From assembly GCF_001680005.1 (NCBI RefSeq), contig NC_033560.1, positions 561,501 to 625,500 of the forward strand: a stretch of 64,000 nucleotides of DNA, written 5' to 3'. The position numbers and the translations under genes were made by a program. Shown in pieces: positions 23,363 to 35,059 of this stretch. The notes below the pieces were generated by a model, which was not told the origin of the DNA, did not search any database, and saw only the letters and a program-made list of their open reading frames with translations. The DNA is from Plasmodium coatneyi. Lineage: Eukaryota > Apicomplexa > Aconoidasida > Haemosporida > Plasmodiidae. The first letter of the stretch is position 1. Every line of letters starts with the position of its first letter.

Positions 23363-24991
23363 ATGATTAAAAGCGGACATGGAAAGCAAAATGGAAAGAA
23401 CGCAATTGGGTACCTTGTCCTCGTGTTAACCTACGTGCTTATATCAGCGCTGTTGTCATTATACTGCCTGGTCAGGTGGGCAAAGAGAGAGCTGCAAAAG
23501 TGTCGACCGATAAACTGGCAGCTGTGTCGAATTAAAGCATTTATTAAGAAAACGATAAAAAGAATCTTGACCCCATGCACGTGGTCCGATCTGAAGAGGC
23601 ACTACCCCGGTGAAGATATTCTACAAAGAGTTGCCAACCTTTTCAAACGACGAACATGGACCCCATCTGATCCAAAGGAAGGAAATATCAAAACGCCAAA
23701 GCATATTTATATTATTTTAAAAACGAGCGATGTTATTATATTACAACAGGAGAATAAACTTTCTCCCTACCTGGTGAACATTGCCGTGTGTCTGTATGAG
23801 CACAAAGTGGCACATATGAGTATTTACGTGGCTGAGTGTCTTTTCGACTCTGTCTTTTTCGATAACTTGGCGAATGGGTTGCATAGATGCGGGTTCCTGA
23901 TGAGCGCCTCAGCGGGGGGTGTTGGGGGTGACATGGCTGACCCGCAGAACGCCGCTAACCTTTTCAACAAGGGTGCACACGAATTCACCGTCGTAAAGTG
24001 CACCCCCCCGCAAACGCCCCACACGCTCCACCTAACCTTCGTGAACAAATCGAACGCGCACAACAAGCTCATCGACGCAGCGGAAGGGAGCAACATTACC
24101 TCAGAAGGGGACGTAGTAAGGGATGCACACCGCCACCCCGTGTGCAATAAAACTGTGGAAGGATTAATAAGAAAAATTCTCGACTTTGACAAAAAAATGT
24201 TATTCAAAGAAAAGGGAAAAACATTCCAGAGGGTATGCTATGTTGTGTTTTTTCTCTTCACCGAAGTGAAACAAATAAGTGTGACGCAGTTAAAACGAGT
24301 CCTCCCCTCCTTATGTAAGAAAGTAGAGTGGGTCGTGACGCAAATTATAAAACGCATCACTTGTTTTGTTACACAGTTCGGGGTGTTATACTCTCCAGTG
24401 GGCACAGGCGAAAGCAACCTTTGGGGAAACACCCCAACAGAGAAGAAGAGAACAAAAATGCCATGTGTTAATAGTACCATGGAAAAAGTAGAAAAGAGGG
24501 ATGACTTCCCTAGTAGCGAAAAGGAACCCGAAGGAGATACAAAAACAACACTTGCACTTCTGAATGAATTTCTCAAAAGCTCTATTGTAAAAGACCAGCA
24601 GTCAATAGACACCATAAAGCAGTTAGTAGAAAACAACATCCCTCTGTATGTCCAACCCATATGCACTGATATTTTCGATGCATCCTTTAACGACACGCAA
24701 GTGGACGTCGTTCTGTCCTTACGAATAGGACTCACTGATTTTTTGGCTTATACACTTACACGCTATCAGAAGGGGAAGTCCCTACAGGAAGAAAATTTCT
24801 TCCCCTTTTTGAAGGACTATTTTAGTTCCCTTTTTTTTTTGTATAATATTATTCACCCTTTTAACAAGGACGGGATTCAGCCTTGGGTTTTGTCCAACGC
24901 GGAGGTGTATGAATTTTTTGATTACAGCGTTGCGTCTGTGAGGCAGGCGCTGGCTTACTACGGCAGTTCCCTGCAAAGGCACGGCTGCTGA
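23363..24991 (+). CDS. Probable NUS1/Nogo-B-receptor-like subunit of dehydrodolichyl diphosphate synthase
   Basis: A single exon of 542 residues. The ATG at 23363 is the first true ATG in frame. A membrane segment lies at residues 16-37 (YLVLVLTYVLISALLSLYCLV) and a basic flank follows. Near residue 112 the sequence PKHIYIILK is followed by LVNIAVCLYEHKVAHMSIYV. This mirrors the NUS1/NgBR beta strand and helix that precede the conserved S-x-Y strand. Later come a KLIDAAEG-like helix and, near the C-terminus, VDVVLSLRIGLTDFLAYTL with a following Phe-rich helix, resembling the NUS1 tail. NUS1 lacks catalytic residues and activates the cis-prenyltransferase for dolichol synthesis at the ER. Plasmodium-type insertions make it about twice the usual length. 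The assignment is by pattern only. Confidence 0.55.
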   Translation: MIKSGHGKQNGKNAIGYLVLVLTYVLISALLSLYCLVRWAKRELQKCRPINWQLCRIKAFIKKTIKRILTPCTWSDLKRHYPGEDILQRVANLFKRRTWTPSDPKEGNIKTPKHIYIILKTSDVIILQQENKLSPYLVNIAVCLYEHKVAHMSIYVAECLFDSVFFDNLANGLHRCGFLMSASAGGVGGDMADPQNAANLFNKGAHEFTVVKCTPPQTPHTLHLTFVNKSNAHNKLIDAAEGSNITSEGDVVRDAHRHPVCNKTVEGLIRKILDFDKKMLFKEKGKTFQRVCYVVFFLFTEVKQISVTQLKRVLPSLCKKVEWVVTQIIKRITCFVTQFGVLYSPVGTGESNLWGNTPTEKKRTKMPCVNSTMEKVEKRDDFPSSEKEPEGDTKTTLALLNEFLKSSIVKDQQSIDTIKQLVENNIPLYVQPICTDIFDASFNDTQVDVVLSLRIGLTDFLAYTLTRYQKGKSLQEENFFPFLKDYFSSLFFLYNIIHPFNKDGIQPWVLSNAEVYEFFDYSVASVRQALAYYGSSLQRHGC

Positions 24992-25968
24992 CGCAACGCA
25001 CAATGAAGGCTCTGAACATGTAAGCATGCATGCATGTATTCATGTGTGTGTGTATTTCTTTTATTATTTTTTTTTTTTTTTTAACCCTTACTGAGTTTGC
25101 GAACATGCTTCCCCGGCGACAACAACATCGTCTTCGCGCAGTAACCATCTATCGACCTGCACCAGCAGACCAAACGAATGGTGTGCAATGTTCCAGTTTG
25201 GGAACCTCCCCGTCCTCATCACGTACCATGCGGTCAACTGTTCCGTGTGGCGGAATTGCACCTCAGGTAGCATTTGGCATTTTCCACTTGGCGTCGGCGG
25301 GGCGGGAGACGCAACAAGTGCTCTCCTTCGTCAAGGAGCATGCCGCCAACCAGAATGCCGCCAAGGAGCACGCCACGAGTAGAAGCTTCTTAAAACGCCT
25401 CAGAAAGATTTACACACACGCACGCAAATGGGAAGGGCGAGTTAACCAGTGAAGTGCACACGGGCATCCCTCCGCAAAATCTTACCCCACATAAATTTTC
25501 TTCTTCCACTGAAGTGTTCATTCCTGTGTAACAACTGCGTGCAAGGAAGTTCACCTGGGCGAATTGTGTGTGCGTCGTGTAACACACCTGATGCCCCCTG
25601 CATGGGTGCGCGTATTTCGCCTTTACTGTTTCCTCCAGCTTCGCTTCCTTCCCCCCTTGGCGGTATGCACATGATGCAGCAGGACGGCGCCTCCAAATGT
25701 GCATTCGTCCCGTTTCACTTACGGCGTTTTATGTTTCCTGCTGCATAGCCCACTTCGCCCGTGCCACACGATACTGTGCGTGCCTGCGCATACAGATATT
25801 CCGATCATGCTTACTCTTCCATTGCGGATGACCAAACGGGAGGTAATCATATCAAATGAGAAAAAGAAAATCCACCCAAGCGTATTCTTACCCCATGTGT
25901 AAAGGCACAAATTATGCCCGCGCATATAGTTGCCATTTTAACACACCATTTTGGCACGTAAAGTTTTG

Positions 25969-26001
<33 letters not shown>

Positions 26002-26826
26002 TTACGAGGTAGCCATTTTGTTCATAATTTTTTACACCTGTGGCAAAATTTAACAACGAGAATAAAACGAAATTGTTTCATTCCTTTTTAAGCATTTTAA
26101 AGGAAAAAAAAAAAGGCCTCCAGTTGGAAATACACGTTTCCCGTTTTATCCTGGCACTTCCGCACTTTGCCTAGGCGAATAAGTACGCTCGTTCACTCGT
26201 TGAAGTTTTCAAATTGTTGCTATTTGCAATTGCAGTGTTTCATTGACAGGTCTGTTTATTTCTGCATGTGTTGTGTTGCACCCCCCCTACTGTGCATTCA
26301 CTATCAGTTGAAACGCAATGATGATGACATAAAGCACACAATGAAAATTTTCTTAATATCGTGAAGCATGTAATAATTTAAATATTTCCCACCTGTCCAT
26401 CCACGTGCGCCAGTGGATGTCTCTGCACGAATGTGTGCCGACGTCTACCCCATTTGATGCATGTGCACACACCTGTATAAGCTGCGGCGTGCCCGTGAAC
26501 AAAGAAAAGGATTCTTTTCCCATGCGTGAAGCTTTCCTGCTACGATAAACTTCACGTATAAAGCAGTCGTCTCGTTTGTTCTGTCTGTCGATCGTGTTTT
26601 TGTATGTCCATTTGTTCATCCATCTGTTTGCCGCTTGTTTGTTCACCTGTCTGTCCCACTTCGCTACCCATGTGTACGCCTCCAAATATGTAGACCCCAC
26701 ATACATATGCGTTCAGGTGTCCATTAAGAGCCCCGTTCTGACACGCCCCTTTTTGACGTGCCCGTATTTTTCCCCCACTGGACTGATCATTAGCAAGTTC
26801 CATTCAACCCCCCCCGACCAGACACA
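24992..26826. other. Intergenic region between the NUS1-like gene and the ubiquitin-like gene
   Basis: About 1.8 kb. It holds a GCATGCATGCATG element at 25024-25036, a run of 30 A at 25969-25998, and a frame open at 25030-25452 that I do not accept as a gene (see findings). Nothing else is recognised. Confidence 0.5.
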
Positions 26827-28063
26827 ATGTATGTAACAGTAGGTGCCAACGACATCCTCCTAACGGTGAACGATTATGTGAACAAAGAGACATCCACATA
26901 TCAGATAAGTGACATAAACAATGAAATGAGAATAAGTGAAATAATTAACAAAATTAAAGTAAAAAAAAACTACACATATGATAATACCTCCTTAGTACTG
27001 TACTTTGCAAGAGTGGAATGCAAATTAGATGAGAAGCTTTCTACTTACAATAAGTCCAACAGGAAGACTGTAAAACTGGAGTTATATTTGGCCAACTTAA
27101 TTACCATTCATGTGAGAACATTACAATCCTGTGGGTCGGGAACTAGCAGGTGCATTCCCTTTTGGTCCTTCTGCTTCAGACAGACTATCAAAATAAAAAT
27201 AATCGACACGTGTGAAGTTCGCGTGCTGAAGCAGAGAATATACAACCTTACCGATGAGGCCACTTCGTAAGAAAAAAAAAAAAAACACACACACACACAC
27301 AGGGGGTGAGGGGCCATTTCTCCCACCCAACAAGTCCGTTTGTTTGTAAAATATTATACGTATTCATCTATGGTTAAGTTACACTGCTGCATGTGGAAGA
27401 GCTTCGTCACATTTGCGTAACAACACCCACTTATGTGCGCCAATGTGTCTTCGCATCCATGCGTCTCTTCATTTTACCCCCTACACACACACACACAAAC
27501 ATTGCAGCATCCCGGTGGAGAACATCGTCCTGCTGTATAAGGGCGCGCCCCTGAACAACTTCCTCACGCTGAAGGAATCCGAACTGGTGGATAACTCCCG
27601 AATCGACTACTTCGTGCCCATGTGCTACGTGTACAAAGAGAAGAAGGCGGGGATGCCAGGCTCAGACGATGAAAATGATGATGATGAGAATGATGATAGT
27701 GACGCGATTGTGAAGAACGCACAAGGGAAAGGTAACAGGGGGGTAGACGAGAAGAAGGGGAAAGACGAAACTGGCACCATGAGCAACAGTATTGCTAAGA
27801 GCGAAAGTGTTGTGAGAAGCGAAAGCGCAGTCAAGAGCGAGACCAGCATGAAGCAACCCACCCCGAGGAAGGCACCTACTCCGACGAAGGAATTTACTCC
27901 GAGGAAGGAACCCACCCCGAAGAAGGAACCCACTCCGAAGAAGGAACCCGCTCCCAAAAGGGGAAACACACAAAGAAGGGAAAACACTGCTAAAAGTTTC
28001 AATACACAGAGTAGGCAAAATTCCAAAGCGGGAACGCAAAAAATGTACAGCAGAGGGAAGTAA
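26827..28063 (+). CDS. Tandem ubiquitin-like domain protein with Thr-Pro-Lys repeat tail
   Basis: Two exons, 26827-27266 and 27508-28063, join in phase 2 to give 331 residues. Residues about 117-190 form a ubiquitin-like fold: TIKIKIIDTCEVRVLKQRIY, then a helix end, IPVENIVLLYKGAPL (matching the QQRLIFAGKQL strand) and LTLKESELVDNSRIDYFVPM. The intron splits the domain after the helix. The N-terminal part (3-90) has the same order of strand, helix, LVLYFARVECKLDEKLSTYN and a last strand, so a second degenerate ubiquitin-like domain is likely. No C-terminal Gly-Gly is present, so it is not a conjugated modifier. The tail is acidic, then has SESVVRSESAVKSE and TPKKEP repeats. Binding to the proteasome or a p97-like partner is possible but not shown. 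Confidence 0.75.
27860..27965 (+). repeat. In-frame 18-bp repeats encoding Thr-Pro-(Lys/Arg)-Lys-Glu-Pro
   Basis: Imperfect 18-bp units with cores such as actccgaagaaggaaccc run through the tail of the ubiquitin-like protein. They encode variants of TPKKEP, TPRKEP and APKRG. This is a typical site of length polymorphism. Confidence 0.8.
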
Positions 28064-28765
28064 AAATAATTATATTTTTACGTGGCGTTATATATACACT
28101 GTATGGAAGGAGAGAGAGAGGCGTAAAAAAAGGTTCCTTTGTTTTCCCCTTTCACTGTGACGTATGTGTGTGTGCGTAGGACTGCTCATGAGTAGTCACC
28201 CTGCGCTATGGATTGAAGCGTGCATGTGCGATAAGGGAACTGAAGAATAGTCTGTATGTTGCGCATAAATAGGGAAAGCTCACTGCCGATGGGGGGGACC
28301 GTTTCCAAAACGACACGCGGGGTTAGAAGTACCCCATTCCCCCACGAGTACATCATGCATGCACACACGTAAATACGCACGTACGTATGTTTGCATAATA
28401 TGCCTCCATAGGAAGTCGAGTAAGACTCAACGTATAACCGTGCATTTCTCCCTCCCTTTTTTTTTTTTTCTTGTGTGTTAGAAAGGTGCGGCGCTTTGGG
28501 TAAAGTTCCGTCTGCACAGCTAAGTTAAACTGTCGTGTTGTTGTGTTCGCCCCCACGTAGACGGGCACGTGCGTGCACATGGACCTTCCTTTTTTACGTG
28601 GAAAGGGCAAACATAAAAACCTGTTGTCGTTTTGCTTGCTAATTGTTTTATGTCACCACTTTGTCATTGCCTTGTTTCTCCCCATTGTCTTTCTCTTATT
28701 TCATGATTTCACTTCAACAGTTCTCACTTGCATTTCATACGAACTTGGATAAATTAGCTAGCCAG

Positions 28766-28806
<41 letters not shown>

Positions 28807-29074
28807 TCCTGGACTTTTCATTTGTTTTAGCCGTTTTTTTAAAAGCAGACGTTTTTAAAATTTTCACCTTAAGCATGTTAAAAATGGTGAAGGGAGCAAT
28901 TCACAAAATTGGACAAATTGCGCAGGACAAACAAACACAAGTGGGGCATGAACAAAGCGTTCTTTTTTTGGGGGGGAAAGGCACTATCATGGTAATATAA
29001 CTGCTACGTGAAGAGGGGCAGAAAGGGAAAAAGAAAAAAAAAATTATTTATTCCGCACAACAGCAAGGACCAAG
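28064..29074. other. Convergent intergenic region
   Basis: Separates the 3' ends of the plus-strand ubiquitin-like gene and the minus-strand RMND1 gene. It contains 34 T at 28771-28804 and an ATGCATGCAC element near 28355. No gene is seen. Confidence 0.5.
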
Positions 29075-32016
29075 TCAGCCCCACTTGAAAACACCCTTGA
29101 TCATGATTGTCCACACAATGTCTATGATGACTTCTATGCATATGAGATATATCACAATCCATTCGAGTTTGTAACCGTGCTGGAAGGAATGAAAATATAA
29201 AGGGGGGGTGATAATGGTGGGGCAAAGTAGCGAAAGAAATAAACACGCACAAAACGAACATGCATCCACGTATGTTTCTTTTAAGGCCCAACCTGAATGG
29301 TTAACTCGTTTTGCAGCATATCGTACAGATCTTTAATTATGTCTAACCTGCGGAAAGGGAGGTGCCAAGAAACGAAAGTGTGAAATTTTGTTATGACGTG
29401 AGGACTACATGTGCTCCTCCAAAGGGGGTTCCCTCTACAGCACCACGTCGACTGTCCAATTGGGAAAAGACCCCCTTACCTATGGTTCAATATTTCGACC
29501 CTTTTGGAGATATCCAGATATTTTCTAAAATGCTCGTACGTTTCGGTAAAGTCGTCGTGGTCCCAAAATATTTCTTAAAAGGGGCATAAAAAGAAAAGTG
29601 CTCATTTGTTTAATTCGACTTACGGCTATTTCGCAAGCAGGAAAAACGTGTGTATGTGTAGATACATATATGGGGGGGAATCACTTGGTTCGTTCAAATG
29701 ATCCATCTAAACTGTTTTTTTTTTTTGTGGTATTCCCTTTTTGGTACAGCCTCTCCCTGTGGGTGCGCACCAAGGGGGGACAGTCCTCACCTGGGGTGTC
29801 CAACATATCTGTGTTCATATTAATATAAAATCTGTTAACAAACAGTTCGCCGATTTTCTTGCTTATGTCTTTCTTCTTTAGTTGAATTTTTCCGGTCCTG
29901 GCGAGGCATTCTGTAAAAGTTTCCAGGTGGAAAAGTTTGCGGTGCTGTTTGCATTATTCACCGGGGAAGTGCGCATCGGCAGGATATTGCAAACGGTGAG
30001 ACATACAAACCAATTTCGCGCTCCCACATCCCAGTTGTCAGTTACCTGGAATGCTCTTCGTCTTATCGATGGTATCGTCTACGACCTTTTCGAAGTATGA
30101 CAGTTTTACGCTCTGCGGGGGTGGGTTATCAATACGCGATAAGACGTTAGCATAGGGGTTTGGGTCAACGGTTGCGAATCCCTACAACTGCACATTTGCT
30201 GGAGCAATGAAAAAACACTCCCCCGTTAACCTGCGAAAAGGCATACGAATAACTTAACTTCTCAAAAATGTCGTTGGTGTAAATATATATTATGTCATTT
30301 TTTATTTTGAAGGAACACCTTTCCACGTTTTTGGCACTTTGGTTGTCGTTTGGATCGTCTGCTCTGTTCAGGATGTAGAACATGCTGTCCAGCTCGTTGT
30401 CGTTTTCTGTGTACGCCTCGGTCAGGTAGTCCTTCAGGTGGATAAATAGGATCTGAGGGGGGGGAGGGGATAAAATTGAGACAAATTGCGCCATGTGAAA
30501 AATATGTCCCAGCTTTGCGTTATCCACGCAGGGGCATCCCTACCCATTTTATCATTTTTATAATTGCACACTATTCCTTTTTTTTTTTGCGATTTATTTC
30601 CCCCTCTGTTGGTAGCCCCGTATACCACTTGCCCGACGTTACCTCCTTCTCCTTTATGCTGAAATCCCACAGCACGATGCACCCAAAGCGAAAAAGAAAA
30701 AAAGTCTTCTTTTGCGAAAAGGCGGAACAAAAGATTACTTCACTGTACACCTTCTTTATTCTGCAGTTGGGGAAGGCAAAGAAAAATTTGTTCACTAATT
30801 CGATCAGCGCATAAGCAATCGTAAGGACACGGTGTCCCCAACCGATCTTTGTCTACTCTCTGTTGATTCACGCAAAAGCAACCACGCAACAGCGAGTGAG
30901 AAGTTCGTTTCTCTTTACTTGATAAAGTCGTTGTTTATGTTGTGCGTTTTAAAGTCCTTAATGAATGTTGAAAAACGCTGCGCAGGAAAAAGGAAAAGGG
31001 CAAACAAGGCGATAGTTATAAAAGCATTTACTTATAATTTTGCGCTACGGGTGATCACATCTTTTTCTCTCGGTGTGTTCCTCTACCAATCACGTTATTG
31101 ACCCCACGCATGTCACATAAAGTAGGTCTCAATTTTATCTTACGAAATCGGTTCCTATACAGCACGCTATGATGATTCCCGTTGGTTCGATATTTTTCTG
31201 AACAGAAAGGAAAGGCACGTGTAAGAAATGTTGCTTGGTTGGAAGACCTAAAAACGATACTACTCATTTTTGTTGTGTACATTTGAAAAGAGATAATCCC
31301 TACCTTCGCTTTTAAGATGTCCAGTTCGTTCTGCCTTTCACTTGGTAGGTCAATCTTCTGTCATGCAAGAAGGGAATTTATGTTTCATTGTCTCATTTTT
31401 GACAAGCAGGTAATTAAGTGCCTATTTAACATATACATAAATATATATATTATTTTGTCTAACTTCTTCAGGTACGTTTCCTACTCCCCCCAACGGGGGC
31501 TTACGTTTATCTAGGATGTTCTACGAAGGACATGCAGAAGGTACGATAGTGTAACTGTGGCGTATGAGGTAGCCAATGGGGGAGGGATCCTTTCACGTGG
31601 GTGCATCACAGATGCGTGTGTGTATTTATTTATGTAGTCCCCTCCAGTCAGATGATCCACGCGTCTCCCATGTTTGCCTCTCCCCCGTTGTAGGTATTAC
31701 CAGATTGTGCTTGAACCGCCTATTTTCCTTCCTGAAATATTTGGAGGACAGTGTATTTTCCTGTGGCGAAAAGGGGGAGCCATTTTCCAGACAGATAAAA
31801 TCGAGAAGTATGCGCGTTAGTACTGACATGGGAACCACTTTAGGAGGAAACCATGTAGGATGTGGTGTCCCTCCTTGGGCTCTAATTATCGACCATAGCG
31901 GAGGTTACATTTTCCGATGAGGAATTCCTTTGCCTGTTGTGCATTCCTTGTTGGTTGGAAATATTTTCTTCTCCTCGTTCACCCTTCTTGGGCTGATCCT
32001 TAAAAAGAACATACAT
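29075..32016 (-). CDS. RMND1/Sif2 (DUF155) family membrane protein
   Basis: Thirteen exons on the minus strand join in phase: 32016-31909, 31760-31701, 31520-31437, 31357-31304, 31197-31144, 30977-30919, 30760-30643, 30452-30231, 30112-30046, 29910-29791, 29573-29480, 29347-29293 and 29179-29075, for 399 residues. Family features appear in order: GIIIACCIGTDF, then FGCIVLWDFSIKEKE (the GxxVfWd element), LARTGKIQLKKKDISKKIGELFVNR, and DTPEIFWDHDDF followed by YLDISKRVEILNHRLDIIKDLYDML. The C-terminus LEWIVIYLICIEVIIDIVW is a tail membrane anchor. RMND1 homologues sit in mitochondrial or other organelle membranes, and human RMND1 supports mitochondrial translation. The first exon and start codon are uncertain, because the frame is open to about 32115 without an earlier ATG. 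Confidence 0.75.
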
Positions 32017-33034
32017 GTTTATACATTCAACCTGTAATACGTCGATGTCGCACAGAGAACGCGCCCTGTCGATGAAGTAAAATAGATTGTGCTCTGCCTT
32101 GAGGGATGTTGTACACTTCTATGGGCTTATACCAACATGTAGATGGACCCTACATACAGGGAAATAACTATTTTGCGATAAAAAAAAAAAAAAAAAAAGA
32201 AAAGTCTACAGGGATGTACAAAAATGAAATTATATTTCTTTGTCCGAGTGGTTAATGGTTCCTTTTTTTTTTTTTTTTTTTTTGCATTTGTTTTGCTCTA
32301 AAAAAAAAAAAAAAAATGCCGCTCGGAGGGGTCCAACCTCCAAGGAAGGTGGCAAGTGGGAAAATGAACGTGCCTTCTAAGAGCCATTTTTTTTACCTCC
32401 CTCTTTTTTGCCACTTTTTTTTTGTGAAGTCTTTCCTCCGGGGTAGCAAAACCGAGAGGTGTATTTTCCGCCCCACCCACGGTAAGGTTACATTAACGCA
32501 CGGATAACATCACATAGTGTTCAAATAACAGACGCATATGCAATGCTCATCGAGGCTTAAATGAACAGCACCACAATGAACGCATCCATCTACATAGACG
32601 CGCACTGCAATTTTCCCAACACAGTTGAAAAAAAAACACAGAAAAGCTGCACATGCAGTGGTGACCGTTTTATAAAACTTTAGAAGACAACGCAGATCAG
32701 ACGTTATCGCGTAGGTGGACAGGAAAAAATGTAAACAAAGCACTGCCGTCGCCATCGCCACAAAACCAACGCAGCGCCTGAGGCAAAATCATGAAGTTGT
32801 GTGGCAGTACACAGCGACGTAGGATAATCACCCCGACGCGAAAACGGAGCAAAGCTAAAATGATACACAAAAACATATTCGTGCGTAAGGTGTTTCGTCC
32901 ACTTTTGCGAAGCAACAAAAATGCATGCAGAGGAAATGTCACTGTTCTACCTCATTGGATAAGTAACGTCCACGGTGTCAAATCTTGTAAAGCGAGTTCA
33001 CTTGCTGTGCTTCCAGACACATACCTCTCCTTCC
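32017..33034. other. Intergenic region between RMND1-family gene and PLP4
   Basis: Contains A/T homopolymers at 32180-32198, 32263-32283 and 32301-32316. A short frame near 32017-32115 may be 5' coding sequence of the RMND1-family gene. Nothing else is supported. Confidence 0.45.
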
Positions 33035-35059
33035 TCATAGCAGCATCCCCGTGGGGGAAGAAAACTTCCTCCGGGTGCCACCGTCATTCCTACACAGCAG
33101 GAACATACCCGCATATCCCTTCGCCGCTTTTTTGCCCACTTTGTGGACACAGTTCTTGGTCTTCATCCCGCAAGGAGACACATCAACGTGCCCCAGTTCA
33201 TCGTCAAAAGAGAAGGAAAACCCAAGGAATATGTTATCGTATTTATTTTTCTGCACATCGGAACAAGCACCCTGCACGTCGGTCATCACGTTGGACTGTT
33301 TAATGTATGTCACCTGCAACGAGTTGATACTGTGAAAAGATAGGGGGGCGCAGAACCCCCACAGTAGGTAATCAGAATTGGCCTTCTCATGACTAATTAC
33401 ACACTTGGCTTCACCGACAGGACATGCCTTCACTTTCATGCTGGCCAAATTTTTATTTTTTTCCAACTTCATTTTAAACCCAAAGGCTATGCTATTTCCC
33501 TCTGAGCACTTACCCTCCAGCGATGTTCCCCCTGAAGCGTGACTTCCATTTGCATAAAACGTTTCGAACTGAACAAAACTGTACTTCACGCAATACAGCC
33601 ATCCGAAGGAAATAACAGAATTGCTTTCATTTATGTGGGAGCATGAAATATCGTACTCTCCGTTATTGAGGCAGGGGTACACACGGATCTTGGGTGCGTC
33701 CCCCTCCTTTGTTGCATCTCCCCTCTTGGCTGCATTCCCCTTCGGTCTCTCTGATGTGTCATAGGTGAGGATAAATCCTGTACTCTTAACATAACCAACA
33801 GGGCAACTTAAAATGAGCGAACCTTTGGCCGATCCTGTTATTTGCTTTCCATCAGCCAGCACATCTATAATGTCCTGCGACAGGTAGTACTTTTCCTTGT
33901 CCATTCCGTAGAGGCTATTGTAGTAAATGAGGGCCTTGTCGTAGGATTCCTTTTTTTCCTTACGCATGAAGGAACTCAATGAAATTAAGTCCAGGTGCAC
34001 TGGAAGTAGGTTGGTATAAATGGAGTCCTTCCAGACTGCGTACGTCAGTTGGTTCCACCCGTTGTAGGTTTGGTTTCCCCCACGGATATCCAGGCTGGCG
34101 ATCTTCTCCCCCATGGGGGGCGCTTTGTTAAGTGGCTCACCATGTAGCTGGTTATGCGGCTGGTTAAGAATATGGTCACCACCGCTACCATCGGCACTCC
34201 CCCGTTTGGGACCCCCCTGTAGTAACAATGCCTCCCTGAATACGTCCAAGTTGGGGACGTTCGCGAGGGGGTACTTATAGCTGTATATCTTCGCTTCTTC
34301 CATCGTACGACGGGAAACTTCCAACGAGTTAAAAGACCGCCCCCCAAAGTGTGCAGACACAACTAAGTGGGTTCCATATTTCTGGAAAAAATCAATCCAC
34401 AGTTTTATGCTTCCTGAGCACCTTTCGTTCCTCGCACTGTGAAGGAACCCCCCCACTAGGCATTCCTTTTCATTATCCTTCTTTTCCAAAATGGGTAATT
34501 TATCCGTCTCCAGTAAGAACTCCCTATTAATATGCCTTGTGGAGTCTCTTAAGTTGTACGTTACGTATTTGTGCACACAGCTGTTCTGTACAACTAGGTA
34601 TTTTTTCCTTCCTATTTCTAAGTCGGCAAAGTAGCTTTTATACGGCATGGAGGCAGAAAAGGGAACTATGCTGGTATTCACATCTTCAACGTTTATATTA
34701 TCCATGGCTAAGTGAGTAACATCATTGATCCCTTCGACGAAGCTGAAATATTCGTCTCTGTGACAGGCAACTTGGTTGATCATGTCCACAGAATTTCTCG
34801 TGTCAAATATTTCGTTTCTAAATCCTGGGTCTTCCACGAGCTCGTTGTTTGGCAGTGGGTAGCCGAACAGGATGTCGTACCCCTTCCCTATGTACTTGCT
34901 GAACCGTTCATCGCTAACACGGTTGATATGGTCACGGTGGTCGATTGGGGTGCTGACCGTCTCGCTGTTCCCGCTGGCCAAACTCTTGCGGTCTAAACAG
35001 AAGGTAATGAGCAAGAAGACCCCCACACCTAATCGTTTCGTCGCCATATGGTTAATCAT
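33035..35059 (-). CDS. PLP4: Perforin-like protein, MACPF domain (PLP4 by gene order)
   Basis: A single exon of 674 residues. An N-terminal signal peptide is evident after MINH (MATKRLGVGVFLLITFCL), and the second Met may be the true start. The MACPF domain spans about residues 50-400 and carries the signature WIDFFQKYGTHLVVSAHFGG near residue 225, with the transmembrane-hairpin regions on either side. The C-terminal 250 residues hold Cys- and aromatic-rich repeats (SFGWLYC, LLWGFC, GFSFSFDDE), typical of the apicomplexan beta-rich C-terminal domain that binds membranes. Plasmodium PLPs are secreted from micronemes, and PLP3, PLP4 and PLP5 are known to be needed by ookinetes to cross the mosquito midgut. 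The choice of PLP4 rather than PLP5 rests on position relative to HSP70-1, not on sequence. Confidence 0.85.
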   Translation of the reverse strand: MINHMATKRLGVGVFLLITFCLDRKSLASGNSETVSTPIDHRDHINRVSDERFSKYIGKGYDILFGYPLPNNELVEDPGFRNEIFDTRNSVDMINQVACHRDEYFSFVEGINDVTHLAMDNINVEDVNTSIVPFSASMPYKSYFADLEIGRKKYLVVQNSCVHKYVTYNLRDSTRHINREFLLETDKLPILEKKDNEKECLVGGFLHSARNERCSGSIKLWIDFFQKYGTHLVVSAHFGGRSFNSLEVSRRTMEEAKIYSYKYPLANVPNLDVFREALLLQGGPKRGSADGSGGDHILNQPHNQLHGEPLNKAPPMGEKIASLDIRGGNQTYNGWNQLTYAVWKDSIYTNLLPVHLDLISLSSFMRKEKKESYDKALIYYNSLYGMDKEKYYLSQDIIDVLADGKQITGSAKGSLILSCPVGYVKSTGFILTYDTSERPKGNAAKRGDATKEGDAPKIRVYPCLNNGEYDISCSHINESNSVISFGWLYCVKYSFVQFETFYANGSHASGGTSLEGKCSEGNSIAFGFKMKLEKNKNLASMKVKACPVGEAKCVISHEKANSDYLLWGFCAPLSFHSINSLQVTYIKQSNVMTDVQGACSDVQKNKYDNIFLGFSFSFDDELGHVDVSPCGMKTKNCVHKVGKKAAKGYAGMFLLCRNDGGTRRKFSSPTGMLL

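Noticed and set aside
31481..31504. Splitting the RMND1-family exon 31520-31437 at a GTAAGC donor and TAG acceptor
   Set aside because: The intron would be only 24 bases, too short for splicing, and the frame is open through it.
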